Shown: piece by piece, positions 9,514 through 18,770 of the stretch | How the letters are laid out: every line of letters starts with the position of its first letter | How positions within the stretch are numbered: the first letter of the stretch is position 1 | Assembly: GCF_008017805.1 (NCBI RefSeq) | Contig: NZ_VRTT01000017.1 | Coordinates: 47,548-111,547, forward strand | Length of the DNA stretch: 64,000 nt | Direction: 5' to 3' | Origin: Paenibacillus sp. N3.4 | Lineage (GTDB): Bacteria > Bacillota > Bacilli > Paenibacillales > NBRC-103111 | Translations under genes and position numbers: made by a program | Notes under the pieces: model-generated | Database searches by the model: none | What the model was told of the DNA's origin: nothing | The model's input: the letters and a program-made list of their open reading frames with translations, nothing else

Positions 9514-10350
9514 AATGTAGATGGGTTGGTAATAATAGTTTAGACGAACAAGGTGGTATTTGTTTTTTATTGTTTTTGAATGTGAGAGCGCTTTCTTAGG
9601 CGTGCATCCAACTTTCACGAACTTCGGTGACATTTCCCAAAAGGCTCTTGAGAATGCCATTGCTAAAGCTAAAAATAGCAAGACTATTAAGCAAGCTGGG
9701 AGGCAACGTAAATGAAGATGATCATAATTCAATGATCAAAATTGTTATTGAGGATTACAGCGAAATAATGATGGCCCATCAGGAACTGGAGTTTCAAAAT
9801 AGATATAAAATTATCAAGAGGAAAGATATCATCGAAAATAAAGAAAACCTGATCAGGAGCATAGGTATAGTTCATTAGCGAACCCATACGGGAGATGTCG
9901 GCCTAGGTATACTGGATGCAGCGATTTGGTGAGATGCTTGCGCATGGCGAAGAGGTCACCGCGGAGTAACAAAAACAATAATGGTTCATAATTATTGCTG
10001 GAGCATCAGCAGGAAAAGGACGGAGTTCCGAGCAATATATAAAATCCTGGTCGAAAAGCGTCTTGGAAGGGGGGATTTCAAAGCAGATTTCGCGAGGGGT
10101 GCGGCTATTTGACAGTGTCTAGAAGTCAAAAGATAAGACGAAAGTGGGACGTACAGGCACCGCTAGGAGTCACTGGGTTATCCAAATGCAGGGAGTTATG
10201 CTAGGGATGTTGACTTCAATGAGTTTCAAATGCAATGAAGTAAAAAAGAATAGCGTTAGCCAGCAAACATAGCGTTGGTTCTCTTGACGACGCATTGTAA
10301 ATAATTGATAGCGTTATCATTTAATGAAAATCTATTTAAAGGAGACCGAT
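9514..10350. other. gene-poor stretch
   Basis: A short open frame at 9627-9878 has no recognisable motif and no clear ribosome binding site. The rest (9880-10320) contains only short interrupted frames and looks like decayed coding DNA. AAAGGAG at 10338 belongs to the next gene. Nothing else could be supported. Confidence 0.5.
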
Positions 10351-12498
10351 ATGACAAAAATTTATTCATTCTTGAAAAAGCCGAAAGGTTTGCTAGCCTT
10401 ATCTTTGGTACTCATTATAATCGGCAGCTTTTTTGCGCAAATGTTTAACACATCGTTTTACTCGGTGAATGTGAATAAAATTAATTTTAAGGCTGATCAT
10501 GGCACACTATCAGGGCTTCTGTACATGCCCAAGGGAGCGGGAGCGAATGATCCGCGTCCGGTCATCATTACAACGCATGGTTATTTGAATACGAAAGAAA
10601 TGCAAGATGCTCCCGCCATCGAAATGTCTAGACGGGGCTACATCGTCCTAGATCTAGATCAGTACGATCATGGAGATTCCCGTTGGAATATCAAAACACC
10701 AGTGAAGGATATTTTCTTCACCTTCTGGCTCTATTCCCAATTTGACGCTGCGAAGTATATTTACCAGCAGAATTACACCAAGAAGGATGATAAAGGCAAC
10801 GCATATGTTGCTGTAAGCGGTCACTCTATGGGCGGGTTTTCTTCCATAATGGCCATGTATTATGACGAGCTAAATTCCTTGAAAACCGGCAATCGGATGA
10901 TCTATGCAGGGATTCCAGTGGGGGCAGATTACTCCATCTCTTCTGCAATTGTTCCTCAGGATCAATTGCAAGCAGCATTTGGTAACCGTAAGGTAGGGAT
11001 GGTTGCTGGAAAATATGATGAGTTCTTCTTCAATAAGTCGGACGCGGAGAAAAGCGCTGCAGAGAAGAAAGTACTGGGCTCAGTTACAAGCAAGGATTTC
11101 GTGTCCACTTTATCAGGCAAGTCGTTCCTTGGCTTATCGGCAGATGTTCAAGCAGGGGAGGCCGGCAAGTTCTATCAAGTGAAAACCGGCGAATTGCGTT
11201 TGGAAGACAAGGTGGTTCGCCCATTTCAGACTGGCGAGCGTGTTATATTCACGCCTAATGAGACCCATCCTTGGAACCACATTTCCACAACGACTACAGC
11301 AGATTTGATTGATTTTTATGCTTATGCTTTTAAAGGAGTAACTTCTCCTAACCAGGCCCAAGTGGATTTTGGTTCAGGTAGTCAAATCTGGTGGCTGAAG
11401 GAAGCTTTCAACTTCATCGCCTTAATCGGCTTCTTTCTTATGATTGTTCCACTGATCAGTCTGTTACTCAAGGTCCCCTTCTTGAAAAGGGCTGTGACGG
11501 AATCTATTGCGACCGTATCTGCACCCTCAACTGGCAAGCAGAAAACGGTCTACTTGATAGCCATATTGTTCAGTACGCTAATCCCTGCCATACTATTCCC
11601 GACACTTATGGATAAAAAGGCCGGTGGTCTGAACGTTCTTAGCACTATTGCCATCACTTTGCTGGTTTTGTTCGTGGCCGCAGCTATAATCGGCTTCATT
11701 GCTGCGAAAGCCAATAAGGCAAATGCGGAGGTAAGCGTAAAAATGAAGAATATCGGCACAGGCAGTACGTTGTTGGCGTTAGTTGCCCTAGTGCTCTGGT
11801 TGATTTTTAAAAATGCCACTTATTTTTTCCCGCTCAGTCATTTCTTTAATGAGCCTACAACGAATCAGATCCTTTATTGGGCCATCGTTTCGGCATTGAT
11901 CACTGTATTCGTGACATATGCTTTTCATTACTTCTCTAAAAAGGATGCAGGTACGAAATTCAGTCACTATGGCATCAGCCTGAACGCTGTGACCATTGTC
12001 TCTAGTCTTTGTACAGCGATTGCTGCAGTGGTCGTCGGTTATCTCATTCTGTTCGCTGTACAGTCAGTTTTTGGCACAGACTTCCGTATTTGGGTTCTTG
12101 CGGTACGTACCTTTGATATGGAGCATGTGATTACTGCATTGCGGTACATTCCGTTCTTCCTGATCTATTATTTTATCAGTACTGTGGCACTGAATGCGAA
12201 TACACGTGGGCAAAAAGGCGGGTACGTTCTGTCAATTATTCTGAATGTCGGTGGACTTATCTTGTGGTTAGTAGCCCAGTATGGCAAAGATTTTATGTCT
12301 GGTGTTGCCCTTTACCCAGGGCAGTCGCTGAATGGTATCCTGCTTTTCGCATTGATTCCGTGTCTGATTTTGGCGGCGATATATGCCCGCAAGGTATTTG
12401 AGAAGACAAACAACGTATGGCTTGCTGCATTTTTAAATACTATTTTATTCACAATGATTTCTGTAGCTAATACTGTTATGTACTGGAATCTAGTATAA
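10351..12498 (+). CDS. alpha/beta hydrolase fused to a polytopic membrane domain
   Basis: A protein of about 715 residues. After an N-terminal membrane helix (residues 12-32) comes a hydrolase domain with TTHGYLNTKEM, LDLDQYDHGDS and the nucleophile elbow SGHSMGGFSS, followed to about residue 330 by the rest of the fold, including THPWNH, which may supply the catalytic histidine. The remaining 370 residues contain about ten hydrophobic helices. ATG 10351 is chosen over ATG 10324 because AAAGGAG lies 7 bp before it. The hydrolase is expected on the outer face of the membrane. No function for this fusion is known to me; lipid or peptide hydrolysis coupled to a membrane role is possible but speculative. 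It is followed by a strong terminator. Confidence 0.8.
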   Translation: MTKIYSFLKKPKGLLALSLVLIIIGSFFAQMFNTSFYSVNVNKINFKADHGTLSGLLYMPKGAGANDPRPVIITTHGYLNTKEMQDAPAIEMSRRGYIVLDLDQYDHGDSRWNIKTPVKDIFFTFWLYSQFDAAKYIYQQNYTKKDDKGNAYVAVSGHSMGGFSSIMAMYYDELNSLKTGNRMIYAGIPVGADYSISSAIVPQDQLQAAFGNRKVGMVAGKYDEFFFNKSDAEKSAAEKKVLGSVTSKDFVSTLSGKSFLGLSADVQAGEAGKFYQVKTGELRLEDKVVRPFQTGERVIFTPNETHPWNHISTTTTADLIDFYAYAFKGVTSPNQAQVDFGSGSQIWWLKEAFNFIALIGFFLMIVPLISLLLKVPFLKRAVTESIATVSAPSTGKQKTVYLIAILFSTLIPAILFPTLMDKKAGGLNVLSTIAITLLVLFVAAAIIGFIAAKANKANAEVSVKMKNIGTGSTLLALVALVLWLIFKNATYFFPLSHFFNEPTTNQILYWAIVSALITVFVTYAFHYFSKKDAGTKFSHYGISLNAVTIVSSLCTAIAAVVVGYLILFAVQSVFGTDFRIWVLAVRTFDMEHVITALRYIPFFLIYYFISTVALNANTRGQKGGYVLSIILNVGGLILWLVAQYGKDFMSGVALYPGQSLNGILLFALIPCLILAAIYARKVFEKTNNVWLAAFLNTILFTMISVANTVMYWNLV

Positions 12499-12508
12499 TA
12501 ATTGCATG

Positions 12509-12555
12509 AAAGAGACCACCCTCCTGAATGGTTGCGAGAGTGGTCTCTTTGATCT
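12509..12555 (+). terminator. strong rho-independent terminator
   Basis: A perfect 11-bp stem AAAGAGACCAC / GTGGTCTCTTT has a loop of about 20 bases containing a short CTC/GAG extension. The stem is symmetric with A and T tracts, so it may act in both directions. Confidence 0.8.
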
Positions 12556-12578
12556 TTGTTGCCAGGAGAACCGTCATT

Positions 12579-13325
12579 GGGTTGTGGTGCAAAGCTCTAA
12601 TTCATGATAACGTAACTGATAATGAAGTCATGGGATGGAGCAGCTTACTATGGAAGCCAACTTGGATTTATTTAAATGGAAGCAGTATGAATCAGCAGTC
12701 ATTTTACTCACAGTGAGATGGTATTTAAAATATAGTTTAAGCTATCGAGACGAGACATCGTAGAAATGATGAGCGAGCGGGGAATAGAGATTTCCCATAC
12801 GACGATCATGAGATGGGTTCATGAGTTTGGGCCCGAAATAGACAAACGAATCCGCCCCTATTTAAAACCCACAAATGATTCGTACAGAACCGACAAAACG
12901 TACATCAAAGTCAAAGGTCAATGGAAGTATTTATATAGAGCGGTTGATTCTATAGGGAAAACGATTGATTTTATGTTATCTGAAAATCGAGATATGCCGG
13001 TAGCTAAGCGCTTCTTTACAAAAGCTTTGGCCTCGCCACATAATCAAATACCACGTGTGATCACTTTGGATAAAAACCCGGAATATCCACCAGCCATACA
13101 AGAATTAATAATGAAAAAACCCTGCCAAAAGAAACTTTGATAAGACAGACAAAATACCTAAACAACATAGTAGAACAAGATCATCGGTTCATAAAGAAAA
13201 TCACAAAACCGATGCTTGGTTTCAAAACGTTTCGCACTGCAGAACAGACGTTGAAGGGAATCGAGGCTATGCAGCACCACAAACCATTGATCTTTATGGG
13301 CTTGGGACGTATAGGAAAATACTGG
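12579..13325 (+). mobile_element. decayed IS6-family (IS240/IS431-like) element
   Basis: The left end GGGTTGTGGTGCAAAGCT at 12579-12596 resembles the terminal repeats of IS6 elements (GGTTCTGTTGCAAAG type). It is followed by an interrupted IS6 transposase. I could not find a matching inverted repeat on the right, where homology fades after 13300, so the right boundary is approximate and the element is presumably immobile. Confidence 0.65.
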
Positions 13326-13394
13326 TTGACACCATGTAAGCGTTTAACTTATAATTCAAGTAACATGACTTTGTTAATCATTTTAACTAATTAA
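12650..13394 (+). pseudogene. IS6-family DDE transposase, several frameshifts
   Basis: Pieces of one transposase are spread over three frames. ATG 12650 opens LDLFKWKQYES..VRWYLKYSLSYRD. The frame changes at about 12755 to RDIVEMMSERGIEISHTTIMRWVHEFG (helix-turn-helix), then TDKTYIKVKGQWKYLYRAVDS with the first catalytic Asp and ITLDKNPEYPPAI with the second. It changes again at about 13130 to RQTKYLNNIVEQDHRFIK with the catalytic Glu, then MLGFKTFRTAEQTL. All three DDE residues survive, but at least two frameshifts separate them. Expression of an active enzyme is unlikely. Confidence 0.85.
13326..13355 (+). promoter_or_regulatory. near-consensus sigma-A promoter at the IS6 boundary
   Basis: TTGACA (13326-13331) and TATAAT (13350-13355) are both perfect, 18 bp apart, and point into the ROK/ABC operon. 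They lie at the decayed right edge of the IS6 element. GGGGGTG follows at 13395 as the ribosome binding site for the next gene. Confidence 0.75.
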
Positions 13395-13411
13395 GGGGGT
13401 GAAATATCCAA

Positions 13412-14608
13412 TTGATAGGGCGCGGTCAAACAGGCAATACCAAGTTGGTTAAACAAATTAACCGTGAAGGCATACTTCATCAATTGAAAGAGAGAACGGG
13501 GATGTCTAGAGCAGACTTGGCAAAATTGACTGAGTTAAGTCGACCTTGTGTTTCCTCATTAGTTGATGAAATGATTCAAGAAGGAATAATTCGTGAAGTT
13601 GGAGTGGGGGAGTCTAAAGGCGGCAGAAAGCCAATCTTATTGGAATACAACTTCCAAGCTTATGGTGTGGTTGGTGCCGTGTTCGAAGGGAGTACCTTAC
13701 AATTAGCAATTGCTGATCTAAAAGGTGAAGTGTTATTTCAATACAAGACTCTTTTATCTCATCAGAAGGATGGCCAAGAAGCCATCGAAATTGTCGAGAG
13801 AGGGCTTGCGGCGTTGTTGACACAAAGCGGATTTAATAAAAGCAGGCTGCTCGGAATCGGTTTGGGTTTACCTGGGATTACACAGCGTAGAGAGGGTACG
13901 GTAAGTTATTCACCTAGTACAGGATGGATGGGCTTGCCTGTGCAGAAGGAAATTGAAGACCGCTTAGGTTTACCCGTAATTATAGATAATGATGTCAATT
14001 TAATGACTCTTGGTGAATTCCATAAAGGAGTAGGCAAAAGCTTTTCTAATTTGGTTTATATGTATGTGGGCACTGGTATTGGTGCTGGAATTGTAATAGA
14101 TGGGCAGTTATACCGGGGAGTTAGGGAAGCTAGTGGGGAAATCGGTTATATGACAATTGGGCCTATTCGAAATCGAGCCCAAGGGGAGTATGGAGCATTT
14201 GAAAACAATTACTCTGTAACGGCAATCCGAGAGAAAGCGAAATTGCTCCTTAAGTCTATGGAAGAAGACACTAGCGTTATTAAACAGATCGTAACGCAAG
14301 CAAATCAAGGGATTGTCGAGGCGCAGTCGCTTCTCGATGATATTTACAAACATTGGGCATATGGAATTGCCAACATAGTAAGTGTGATGGATCCTGGCTT
14401 ATTCATTCTTAGTGGAGAAATGATACATATCGGTGCTAACGGAGTCCAGACGATTCATCAAATGCTAACCGAGTTGGTTCCTTTTGTTCCTCAGCTTAAG
14501 ACGGCCAGTTTAGGAGATCATGCTGGGATCATAGGTGCAATTCATAGTGTATTGGAAGCGCTGCCATCAACGCTTAATCCAGAGGTGAAATTAAAAAGGA
14601 GGAGTTAA
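13412..14608 (+). CDS. ROK-family transcriptional regulator (NagC/XylR type)
   Basis: A 398-residue repressor. An N-terminal winged helix-turn-helix (residues 20-70, MSRADLAKLTELSRPCVSSLVDEM, then GGRKPILLEY) is followed by a ROK sugar-kinase fold (GIGLGLPG, DNDVNL, VGTGIGAGIVIDGQLYRG). The usual zinc motif CxCGxxGCxE is replaced by RAQGEYGAFE, and the usual EIGHM is EIGYM, so the zinc site appears lost. It starts with TTG after GGGGGTG. It ends 3 bp before the ABC binding-protein gene and so probably controls the operon in response to a sugar-like ligand, perhaps a GlcNAc derivative given the downstream deacetylases and kinase. Confidence 0.88.
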   Translation: MIGRGQTGNTKLVKQINREGILHQLKERTGMSRADLAKLTELSRPCVSSLVDEMIQEGIIREVGVGESKGGRKPILLEYNFQAYGVVGAVFEGSTLQLAIADLKGEVLFQYKTLLSHQKDGQEAIEIVERGLAALLTQSGFNKSRLLGIGLGLPGITQRREGTVSYSPSTGWMGLPVQKEIEDRLGLPVIIDNDVNLMTLGEFHKGVGKSFSNLVYMYVGTGIGAGIVIDGQLYRGVREASGEIGYMTIGPIRNRAQGEYGAFENNYSVTAIREKAKLLLKSMEEDTSVIKQIVTQANQGIVEAQSLLDDIYKHWAYGIANIVSVMDPGLFILSGEMIHIGANGVQTIHQMLTELVPFVPQLKTASLGDHAGIIGAIHSVLEALPSTLNPEVKLKRRS

Positions 14609-14611
14609 GAT

Positions 14612-15727
14612 ATGAAGAAATTATCAAAAAAGAGTTCAGCATGGATGACAGGTTTGGTTCTTAGTACCGTGGCATTGGCAGTAACAGCTTGTGGTGGCTC
14701 GACCCCCAGTAGCACTCAGAATCCTGCTTCGGTAAAGCCGGCAGTTGAATCTCCGAAACCTACTGAGAAACCTGCAGAGAAACAAAAGCTCGTCATTTAC
14801 ACGGCAAGGGATAAGAATGTGGTGGATGAAATTATGCCTAAGTTTAAGGCGAAACACCCGGAGGTCGAAGCTGAGGTTCTTACTATGGGGGCCCAACAAA
14901 TTTTAGAGCGGGTACGTGGTGAAAAAGCGAACGCTCAAGCCGACTTTTGGTGGGGAGGAACCCAATCGGGACTTATGACGGCGGCCAATGAAGGTCTTTT
15001 AGAAAGTGTAAAACCTAGCTTTGCCGATAAAGTGCCTGCTCTTTATAAAGATGCCCAGGACCGCTGGTATGGCGAAATGCTTCTGCCGGAAGTCATCATG
15101 TACAATTCTAAAGTGATGAAGAAAGAAGATGCACCTAAGGATTGGGACGATCTATTGGATCCCAAGTATAAAGGGAAAATTATTATCCGAGGTGTATTAG
15201 CTTCAGGAACTATGAGAACGATTTATTCGTCGATGATATTCCGCCAAGACGGTGCTGATCCCAAGAAGGGCTATGATTGGTTGAAAAAGCTAGACGCTAA
15301 TACGAAGGAATATGCACAGGATCCAACTAACTTGTATCTTAAATTAGCACGTGAAGAAGGTACGCTGTCGCTTTGGAATTTACAGGACATCATGATTCAA
15401 AAGGAATTGCAGAAACAACCGTTTGACTTTATTTATCCTACTAGTGGCGCTCCTATTCTGGTGGACGGCGTGGGTGTTGTCAAAGGCGCTAAAAACATGG
15501 ATGCAGCTAAGAAATTCTATGAATTCCTCTTTGAGAGCAACCTGCGTACAGAATTGGCGGAGAAATTGTTCCAAATTCCTACCCGTACGGATATAACTAC
15601 ACTTCCTGCTTGGTTAAAGGGATTAGAGTTAAAGCCAATGAAAATTGATTGGACAGTAATGGCGGATAAAGAGAAAGAATGGATGCAGTATTGGGATGAA
15701 AGCATTAAAGGGAAAGGCTCCAAATAA
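14612..15727 (+). CDS. ABC transporter substrate-binding lipoprotein, FutA/AfuA-like
   Basis: A 371-residue lipoprotein: charged N-terminus, hydrophobic stretch, lipobox VTAC with lipidated Cys near residue 27, then a Pro/Lys/Glu-rich linker. The mature part (KLVIYTARDKNVVDEI, LTMGAQQILERV, PEVIMYNS, PKDWDDLLDPKYKGKI) is typical of the family-1 binding proteins related to Fe3+ binders (FutA/FbpA). That group also includes AfuA-type sugar-phosphate and aminoethylphosphonate binders. The iron-binding tyrosine pair is not evident. With carbohydrate-conjugate enzymes downstream, an organic anion is a likelier ligand than iron; that is inference. Confidence 0.85.
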   Translation: MKKLSKKSSAWMTGLVLSTVALAVTACGGSTPSSTQNPASVKPAVESPKPTEKPAEKQKLVIYTARDKNVVDEIMPKFKAKHPEVEAEVLTMGAQQILERVRGEKANAQADFWWGGTQSGLMTAANEGLLESVKPSFADKVPALYKDAQDRWYGEMLLPEVIMYNSKVMKKEDAPKDWDDLLDPKYKGKIIIRGVLASGTMRTIYSSMIFRQDGADPKKGYDWLKKLDANTKEYAQDPTNLYLKLAREEGTLSLWNLQDIMIQKELQKQPFDFIYPTSGAPILVDGVGVVKGAKNMDAAKKFYEFLFESNLRTELAEKLFQIPTRTDITTLPAWLKGLELKPMKIDWTVMADKEKEWMQYWDESIKGKGSK

Positions 15728-15785
15728 TTAACATCCTGGCGGAGGGACTCCTCCGCCGGGTCATTCATGAGGGGGGGAAGCGTGC

Positions 15786-16868
15786 TTGATTGATGTAACA
15801 TTGGATAATGTTAGTAAACAGTTTGGAAACGTTAAGGGAGTTTCAGACGTTCATATTCAGATTAAACCTGGCGAATTTTTTACTTTTTTGGGGCCCAGCG
15901 GGTGTGGAAAGACGACAACACTTCGTATGATAGCAGGTTTTTATTTTCCTAGTGCTGGACGTATTCTATTTGGCAATAAGGATGTAACAAATTTGCCCCC
16001 CAATAAGCGTAATACCGGAATGGTGTTTCAGAACTATGCATTATTTCCCCATCTGACTGTATTCGAAAACATTGCTTTTGGTCTTCAGGTGAGAAAAGTT
16101 TCAAAGCCGGAAATGGTTGAAAGGGTTGAGCGTGCGCAAAAACAAGTGCGCTTAGAGGGATATGGAAATCGTAGGATCGATCAATTATCAGGCGGCCAGC
16201 AACAGCGGGTTGCATTGGCTAGAGCTCTCGTTATTGAGCCGCAAATTCTACTGCTAGATGAACCTTTATCGAATTTAGACGCTAAGTTAAGAGAAGAAAC
16301 GAGATTGGAAATTAAGAGACTTCAACTGGAACTTGGAATAACAACGATCTATGTAACCCACGATCAGTCTGAGGCGATGTCGATGTCTGACCGAATCATG
16401 GTTATGCAGGGCGGAGTTGTCCAACAAATAGGAAGTCCAGAACAAATATATAATAAACCGGTGAATAGTTTTGTCGCATCGTTTATAGGTGAATCCAATT
16501 TATGGGATGGAATAGTGGAACGAATCGAAGGTCACGAAGTCCTTGTGCGTTTTGCGCCCGATTTGTTATTACGTGGTCGGATCGACCATGCATCACCTAC
16601 ATGTACAATAGTAGAAGGTGTACGTATCACTGCCTCTATTCGTCCAGAATCGGTCGTTGAAGTACGTTCTGATGAACAAAATCAGCAAAATGTTGTGAAA
16701 GGGAAAGTCGCGATTTCTGAATTTACTGGAGTAAGTGTAAATTACATAACTCAAATTGGTCCTGTTCAACTTAAAGCCATGTTTGTTAATCAAGGGCATC
16801 AAGTTCGCCATGGCGGAGAAGAGATCTCCTTTTTTATTCCGAAAGAAAGCATCTATTTCATAGAATAG
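15786..16868 (+). CDS. ABC transporter ATP-binding protein, PotA/FbpC type
   Basis: A 360-residue ATPase with Walker A GPSGCGKTT, Q-loop VFQNYALFPH, signature LSGGQQQR, Walker B ILLLDEPLSNLD, the H-loop VTHDQSEAMS, and a C-terminal TOBE-type domain. The family is the spermidine/iron/sulfate importer class (PotA, FbpC, CysA). It starts with TTG after a GGGGGGGAAG site. It energises the fused permease encoded 14 bp downstream and works with the lipoprotein before it. A small GC-rich inverted repeat in the 58-bp gap upstream (GGCGGAGG..CCTCCGCC) may stabilise or partly terminate the binding-protein mRNA. Confidence 0.92.
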   Translation: MIDVTLDNVSKQFGNVKGVSDVHIQIKPGEFFTFLGPSGCGKTTTLRMIAGFYFPSAGRILFGNKDVTNLPPNKRNTGMVFQNYALFPHLTVFENIAFGLQVRKVSKPEMVERVERAQKQVRLEGYGNRRIDQLSGGQQQRVALARALVIEPQILLLDEPLSNLDAKLREETRLEIKRLQLELGITTIYVTHDQSEAMSMSDRIMVMQGGVVQQIGSPEQIYNKPVNSFVASFIGESNLWDGIVERIEGHEVLVRFAPDLLLRGRIDHASPTCTIVEGVRITASIRPESVVEVRSDEQNQQNVVKGKVAISEFTGVSVNYITQIGPVQLKAMFVNQGHQVRHGGEEISFFIPKESIYFIE

Positions 16869-16882
16869 GTGGGAGGACGAAC

Positions 16883-18616
16883 GTGAAACCAATTGTGAAA
16901 TCACCGTCAACCGAGCCTATTCATCGTTGGACTGCTATAACGAGATCACGAAATTTCGTCTACGTTTTGGTAGCTCCTTTATTTCTGGTGCTTTTGGCTT
17001 ATGTGGTTTATCCCTTATTCCAGACCTTTGTTCAAAGTATACAGGTGGAAGAGCATTTCTCCTTGAAAAATTACGCTAGATTTTTTAGTTTGGAACACAC
17101 ATCCAATCTGGAAGCCTTGTGGACCAGTATTTATATATCCATTCTGAGTGTAATTACTTGTGCAATCGTAGGTGTCACGATGGCTTTCTTGCTGGAACGC
17201 TATGAGTTTCCAGGACGTAAGGTGCTTACCGTTCTAGTGATGGTTCCCATGGCGCTTCCCCCTTTGGTTGGCGTGCTATCCTTTACCTTTTTGTATGGGG
17301 AGAGTGGAATTATTCCTCGGTCCTTAAAACTGTTGTTAGATCTGGATCATGTTCCTTTTTCCCTCAAAGGTATTTGGGGCGTTCTCATGGTCCACACCTT
17401 CACGATGTACACTTATTTCTATATGACAGCTTCATCAGCCATCAAAGGACTTGACCCTTCGTTAGAGGAAGCCGCTGCGAGTCTTGGGGCAGGACGTTTG
17501 TATGTCTGGCGGCGAGTTATTCTGCCGATGCTGACACCTGCTATGGTTGCTTCATCCTTGCTCGTATTTATGGTTTCAATGGCATCTTATACCGCCCCGC
17601 TTATTTTTGGAATTGAGCGTACGATGACGATGCAAATTTACTTATCTAGAACGAATGGAAATTTAGACATGGCTGCTTCGCAATCGACTATTTTGTCGGT
17701 GGTCTCCATCGTTTTTTTAATGGTTATGCGTTGGTATCAAGGGTTGCGCAATTATCAGAACTTGAGTAAAGGGGTAAGTGTTCACCGAACTGAAGTGAAA
17801 AGCGCGTTAGGTAAATACGCAGCAATGGTTCTCTCTTTCCTTGGTGTTGTAATTCTGCTGCTGCCTATTCTAGTTTTGGTTCTAATATCTTTCTCAACGG
17901 ACGGAACCTGGACAACGCAGATTCTTCCACCGGAATATACATTTAAGCACTATGTGGAGTTGTTTACCGACAGTAAGACCTGGCGTCCGATTGCCAACAG
18001 CTTTAAAATGAGCTCAATCGCAACGTTTGGAAATATTATCTTTGGTGTGGCTGCCGCTTATGCCATGGTGAGGATGAAATTTAAAGGCAAATCAGTGCTG
18101 GATGTGTTAATTATGCTCCCGTGGGCTTTGCCGGGAACAGTGGTGGGCGTGAACTTGATCACCGCATTCAGTGAGCCCACAGTATTCACCTTTAACCAAG
18201 TATTAATAGGCAGTTTCTGGATGCTGCCGCTTGCCTATTTCGTTCGTCATTTGCCCTTAGTGTTTCGTTCCACGTCAGCTACTTTGATGCAAATGGATAG
18301 CTCAGTGGAAGAAGCGGCACGTAACTTGGGTGCTTCGTGGTGGTATAGCTTCCGCCGGATTGTGTTTCCGATGGCCTTAAGCGGAATTCTAGCTGGGGCG
18401 TTGCTGGCCTTTGTTCAAGGCATTGGCGAATTTGTCGCCTCAATTCTCTTATTCACAAGGAAAACCACACCCATTTCGGTTGAAATATTTCAGCGAATGT
18501 ATTCCTTTGAGTTTGGCACAGCCTGTGCATATGGTGTATTGCAAATTACCCTCATCATCATTGTTCTATTCATCTCCAGAAAAATCACGGGTGATAAGGC
18601 CGGTACAGCATTGTAA
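16883..18616 (+). CDS. ABC transporter permease, fused two-domain (FbpB/AfuB type)
   Basis: A 577-residue permease containing two full permease domains in one chain, the FbpB/AfuB arrangement, with about twelve membrane helices. Two EAA loops can be seen: EEAAASLGAGRLYVWRRVILP in the first half and EEAARNLGASWWYSFRRIVFP in the second. The start is GTG after GGGAGGACGA. It completes the importer with the lipoprotein and ATPase. No separate second permease gene is needed. The 154-bp gap after it carries a palindrome and a fresh ribosome binding site for the deacetylase gene. Confidence 0.92.
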   Translation: MKPIVKSPSTEPIHRWTAITRSRNFVYVLVAPLFLVLLAYVVYPLFQTFVQSIQVEEHFSLKNYARFFSLEHTSNLEALWTSIYISILSVITCAIVGVTMAFLLERYEFPGRKVLTVLVMVPMALPPLVGVLSFTFLYGESGIIPRSLKLLLDLDHVPFSLKGIWGVLMVHTFTMYTYFYMTASSAIKGLDPSLEEAAASLGAGRLYVWRRVILPMLTPAMVASSLLVFMVSMASYTAPLIFGIERTMTMQIYLSRTNGNLDMAASQSTILSVVSIVFLMVMRWYQGLRNYQNLSKGVSVHRTEVKSALGKYAAMVLSFLGVVILLLPILVLVLISFSTDGTWTTQILPPEYTFKHYVELFTDSKTWRPIANSFKMSSIATFGNIIFGVAAAYAMVRMKFKGKSVLDVLIMLPWALPGTVVGVNLITAFSEPTVFTFNQVLIGSFWMLPLAYFVRHLPLVFRSTSATLMQMDSSVEEAARNLGASWWYSFRRIVFPMALSGILAGALLAFVQGIGEFVASILLFTRKTTPISVEIFQRMYSFEFGTACAYGVLQITLIIIVLFISRKITGDKAGTAL

Positions 18617-18714
18617 AATGTTGGTCATATCGTGGGAACATCCTAAGAGCTATCCTAGGCAGCTTGCTTTATAAGTAAAGCTAAGGAGTTCACATCCACG
18701 TCATGATATAAGCG

Positions 18715-18730
18715 GGAAATGGCCATTTCC
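18715..18730. promoter_or_regulatory. perfect 16-bp palindrome, candidate operator
   Basis: GGAAATGGCCATTTCC lies 40 bp upstream of the exported PIG-L gene, in a gap that also has a GCTTTA/TAAAGC hairpin. It could be a binding site for the ROK repressor or another dimeric regulator. No second copy was noticed upstream of the ROK gene. Confidence 0.45.
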
Positions 18731-18770
18731 TGCAGATGAATAACATTTGGTTGACTAGAGGAGGAGTTAG

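Noticed and set aside
9627..9878. 83-codon open frame
   Set aside because: No ribosome binding site, no recognisable motif, and the neighbouring frames look equally protein-like; treated as gene-poor DNA.
12528..12716. 62-codon open frame
   Set aside because: It begins within the terminator and runs over the left end and N-terminus of the IS6 transposase in a different frame.
14612..18616. Calling the ABC importer an iron(III) transporter
   Set aside because: The family resemblance is real, but no iron-regulatory site or clear iron ligands were seen and the neighbours are carbohydrate-conjugate enzymes.
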